Shown here one piece after another: positions 63,501 to 64,000 of a stretch of 64,000 bases of DNA. This DNA is from an uncultured Ignavibacteria bacterium (GTDB taxonomy: Bacteria; Bacteroidota; Ignavibacteria; Kapaibacteriales; UBA2268): the NCBI GenBank assembly GCA_903862655.1, contig CAIOZA010000027.1, positions 124,001 through 188,000 of the forward strand, given 5' to 3'. The notes under the pieces are model-generated. The model searched no databases and was not told the DNA's origin. It saw nothing but the letters and a program-made list of their open reading frames with translations. The position numbers were made by a program, and so were the translations under genes. How positions within the stretch are numbered: the first letter of the stretch is position 1; every line of letters starts with the position of its first letter.

Positions 63501-63810
63501 TAAATTTGGAAATCCACCAAAGGAAGCACAGGAATTATTCTTTGCTGTAAAACTTAGAATTTCTTCATTGGGTACTGGTTTCACTAAAATTGAGATTAAA
63601 AACAGAAAATTAAAAGCTGAGTTCCCAGAAAAAGAAAATTTAAAATTTTATGAGAATGCTTTTCCATATATTATCGATTATATTAATACTCTAAGCGGTG
63701 CGACACTGTTACAGGATAAAAAGAAGCTACTTTTGGAAATTCCTATTAATAGCAAAAGTGAAGCTATAGAAATAATGTGGAGAATAAAAAAATCTATTGA
63801 ACTAATTTAG
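60520..63810 (+). CDS. mfd: Transcription-repair coupling factor Mfd
   Basis: Mfd removes RNA polymerase stalled at DNA damage and recruits UvrA. 1096 residues. The N-terminal UvrB-like module (about 1-300) includes 'LRGGILDIFPIG'. The RNAP-interaction domain is about 410-480 ('IGDYVVHTDKGIGRFDGIE'). The translocase domains have Walker A 'GDVGFGKT' (about 564), 'DEEHRFGV' (about 665), 'TATPIPRTL', and 'VESGLDIPNANT'. The C-terminal TRCF regulatory domain is about 970-1070. tsaB follows after 10 bp. Confidence 0.97.
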   Translation: MSKQQLVKIENLIDKSFINTCLHSIQIKKSTSVKFLHGSLKSILINSLFKSIDSTFVIICDSDKSADDYYHDFTGLIDSSLISVLINNKRNSRLDILDSENQLSWLTEGLTTILQNNKSIIITTPELFSELIPKPENITSHKIDLKIGAEIEFEDFVQNFLLNGFEKKEFVSSPGDLALRGGILDIFPIGRSNPIRIEFYGNEIDSLRDFEPLSQRSIQTYQEISIIDKIFHSDDNESMMGSMLDYLAPDTIFIKDYSNSQDNNDPIEEILEKFKVLAFDQLGESDIIIKSNQQPIVNQSIKKLIYQLRKLKYYKYTISISAESFIHLERIKDLIFNSFSEDTPDSELFDLASFNDTVDSIIWLENPLSNGFISETLSLAIFTEHEVFGRLRFQDNRKRGKNSSGLSLKQLKDLNIGDYVVHTDKGIGRFDGIETVLLGGTNQDCVRIVFADGDILFVHLNYIHKLQKYTAEEGVLPKLSKLGSAEWNRKKDKTKKKLKDIARELITLYAQRKSQPGFAFPLDTIWQKEFEASFMYDDTIDQAKTTREVKSDMESDTPMDRLVCGDVGFGKTEIAIRAAFKAAQTGKQVAILVPTTILAQQHYMTFKDRLHNYPIIVDVISRFRSLPEQKEIVSKTNSGKIDILIGTHRLLSKDIKFNDLGLLVIDEEHRFGVGAKEKLRELKSSIDTLTLTATPIPRTLNFSLMGARDLSVIETPPRNRLPIITEILMWDSEFLKKSINYEIDRGGQVFFVSDRIDDLEKIKIDLNMLLPHLRFGLAHGQMKSSELERTMEKFIEGKFDVLVTTKIVESGLDIPNANTIFINRSNKFGLAELYQLKGRVGRSNTQAYCYLLIPPTKSLSSVSLKRLQAIEEFSDLGSGFQLAMRDLEIRGAGNLLGPEQSGYINDIGFELYHKLLDEAVSELRHNEFADLFKTQITKDSSYLNNDEIQIELANDALLPGTYIESDKERFYYYKRLFDIKENADLLTIIEEINDKFGNPPKEAQELFFAVKLRISSLGTGFTKIEIKNRKLKAEFPEKENLKFYENAFPYIIDYINTLSGATLLQDKKKLLLEIPINSKSEAIEIMWRIKKSIELI

Positions 63811-63820
63811 GGTTTTATCT

Positions 63821-64000
63821 ATGACTTCTGATAATTATATATTAATAATTGAGACTTCAGGCAACACTTGTGGTGTGGCTCTTTCCTGTGATAACACTAT
63901 CATTGCCGAGTATAACGTTTTCAAACAGAATTCACATGACAAAGTTTTAGCTGATTTAATAAAGAGAATTGTAAATGATTGTGATATTTCTTTTGATCAA
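63821..64000 (+). CDS. tsaB: tRNA threonylcarbamoyladenosine biosynthesis protein TsaB, truncated at the window end
   Basis: The first 60 codons are present. 'YILIIETSGNTCGVALS' near the N-terminus and 'NSHDKVLADLIKRIV' are the standard TsaB opening, an inactive ASKHA-fold partner of TsaD in making t6A37 of tRNAs. It starts 10 bp after the mfd stop. The remainder lies outside the window. Confidence 0.85.
   Translation, partial: MTSDNYILIIETSGNTCGVALSCDNTIIAEYNVFKQNSHDKVLADLIKRIVNDCDISFDQ

Noticed and set aside
1-64000. CRISPR arrays, prophage blocks, toxin-antitoxin or defence islands
   Set aside because: No regular direct repeats, phage structural genes or known defence domains were seen; the genes are core metabolism, envelope and information processing.

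Overview
The window is 64 kb of AT-rich, densely packed bacterial chromosome, about 60 protein genes and three tRNAs. Several features place it in the Bacteroidota/Chlorobiota (FCB) group, most likely an Ignavibacteria- or Kapabacteria-like lineage. Two secreted proteins carry type IX secretion (T9SS) C-terminal sorting domains, and there is a PorQ/PorV-like outer-membrane protein. IspH has the Bacteroidota-style 'DTLCRAV' and 'GATSTPQW' motifs. There is an HpnC/HpnD squalene pair and a membrane CdaA-type c-di-AMP synthase, and Kdo/heptosyltransferase-type genes imply lipopolysaccharide. The phylum call is inferred from protein motifs; there is no rRNA in the window. Translation starts mix clear GGAG-type ribosome sites with none at all, plus TTG and one apparent CTG start.

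Layout. 1-3.6 kb: end of parA, parB, a YbgC thioesterase, a PorQ-like protein and a small exported protein. 3.6-7.7 kb (minus): hpnC-hpnD and a PpiD-like chaperone. 7.9-10.1 kb (plus): metallo-beta-lactamase-fold hydrolase, Rieske protein, queG. 10.1-14.4 kb (minus): ispH, cmk, a HAD phosphatase, two tandem ssb paralogues and a DUF1207-like outer-membrane protein. 14.7-21 kb (plus): a coiled-coil lipoprotein and a LysM coiled-coil protein, then phoH, cdaA, pcm, miaA and dacB. 21.2-26.6 kb: tRNA-Ser, a decayed IS200/IS605-type transposase end, a large T9SS lectin-like adhesin, an FkbM methyltransferase and a flippase; this is the most accessory-looking stretch. 26.6-34.7 kb: glmS, a short comEC, pgeF, a penicillin-acylase-family hydrolase and an epimerase that appears to start at CTG. 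35-41.2 kb: a three-part sugar-nucleotide transferase with a degenerate phosphomannomutase domain, and a fused E2-E1 2-oxoglutarate dehydrogenase. 41.3-53.5 kb: a lipoprotein, Ppx/GppA, prmA, kdsC, YtxH and DUF948-like envelope proteins, a DUF6580-like membrane protein, pyrC, tag, a thioredoxin-fold protein, a LOG-family protein, an ABC exporter and an SDR reductase. 53.6-64 kb: T9SS subtilase, tRNA-Ala, tRNA-Asp, a VOC protein, rex, a family 9 glycosyltransferase, a STAS protein, a lone nuoC, hflX, mfd and the start of tsaB.

Most genes are core functions in short co-directional runs, ended by good hairpin terminators at convergent junctions. Themes that connect genes are envelope building (hpnC/D, glmS, Man-1-P guanylyltransferase, kdsC, GT9, flippase, FkbM, dacB, pgeF), type IX export, and tRNA modification (queG, miaA, tsaB). 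No CRISPR array, prophage, toxin-antitoxin pair or clear new defence system was found. The unusual items are a CTG start, tandem SSBs with only one carrying the partner-binding tip, a degenerate sugar-phosphomutase domain, a shortened ComEC, an orphan nuoC, a transposase relic beside tRNA-Ser, and a paired lipoprotein/LysM module.
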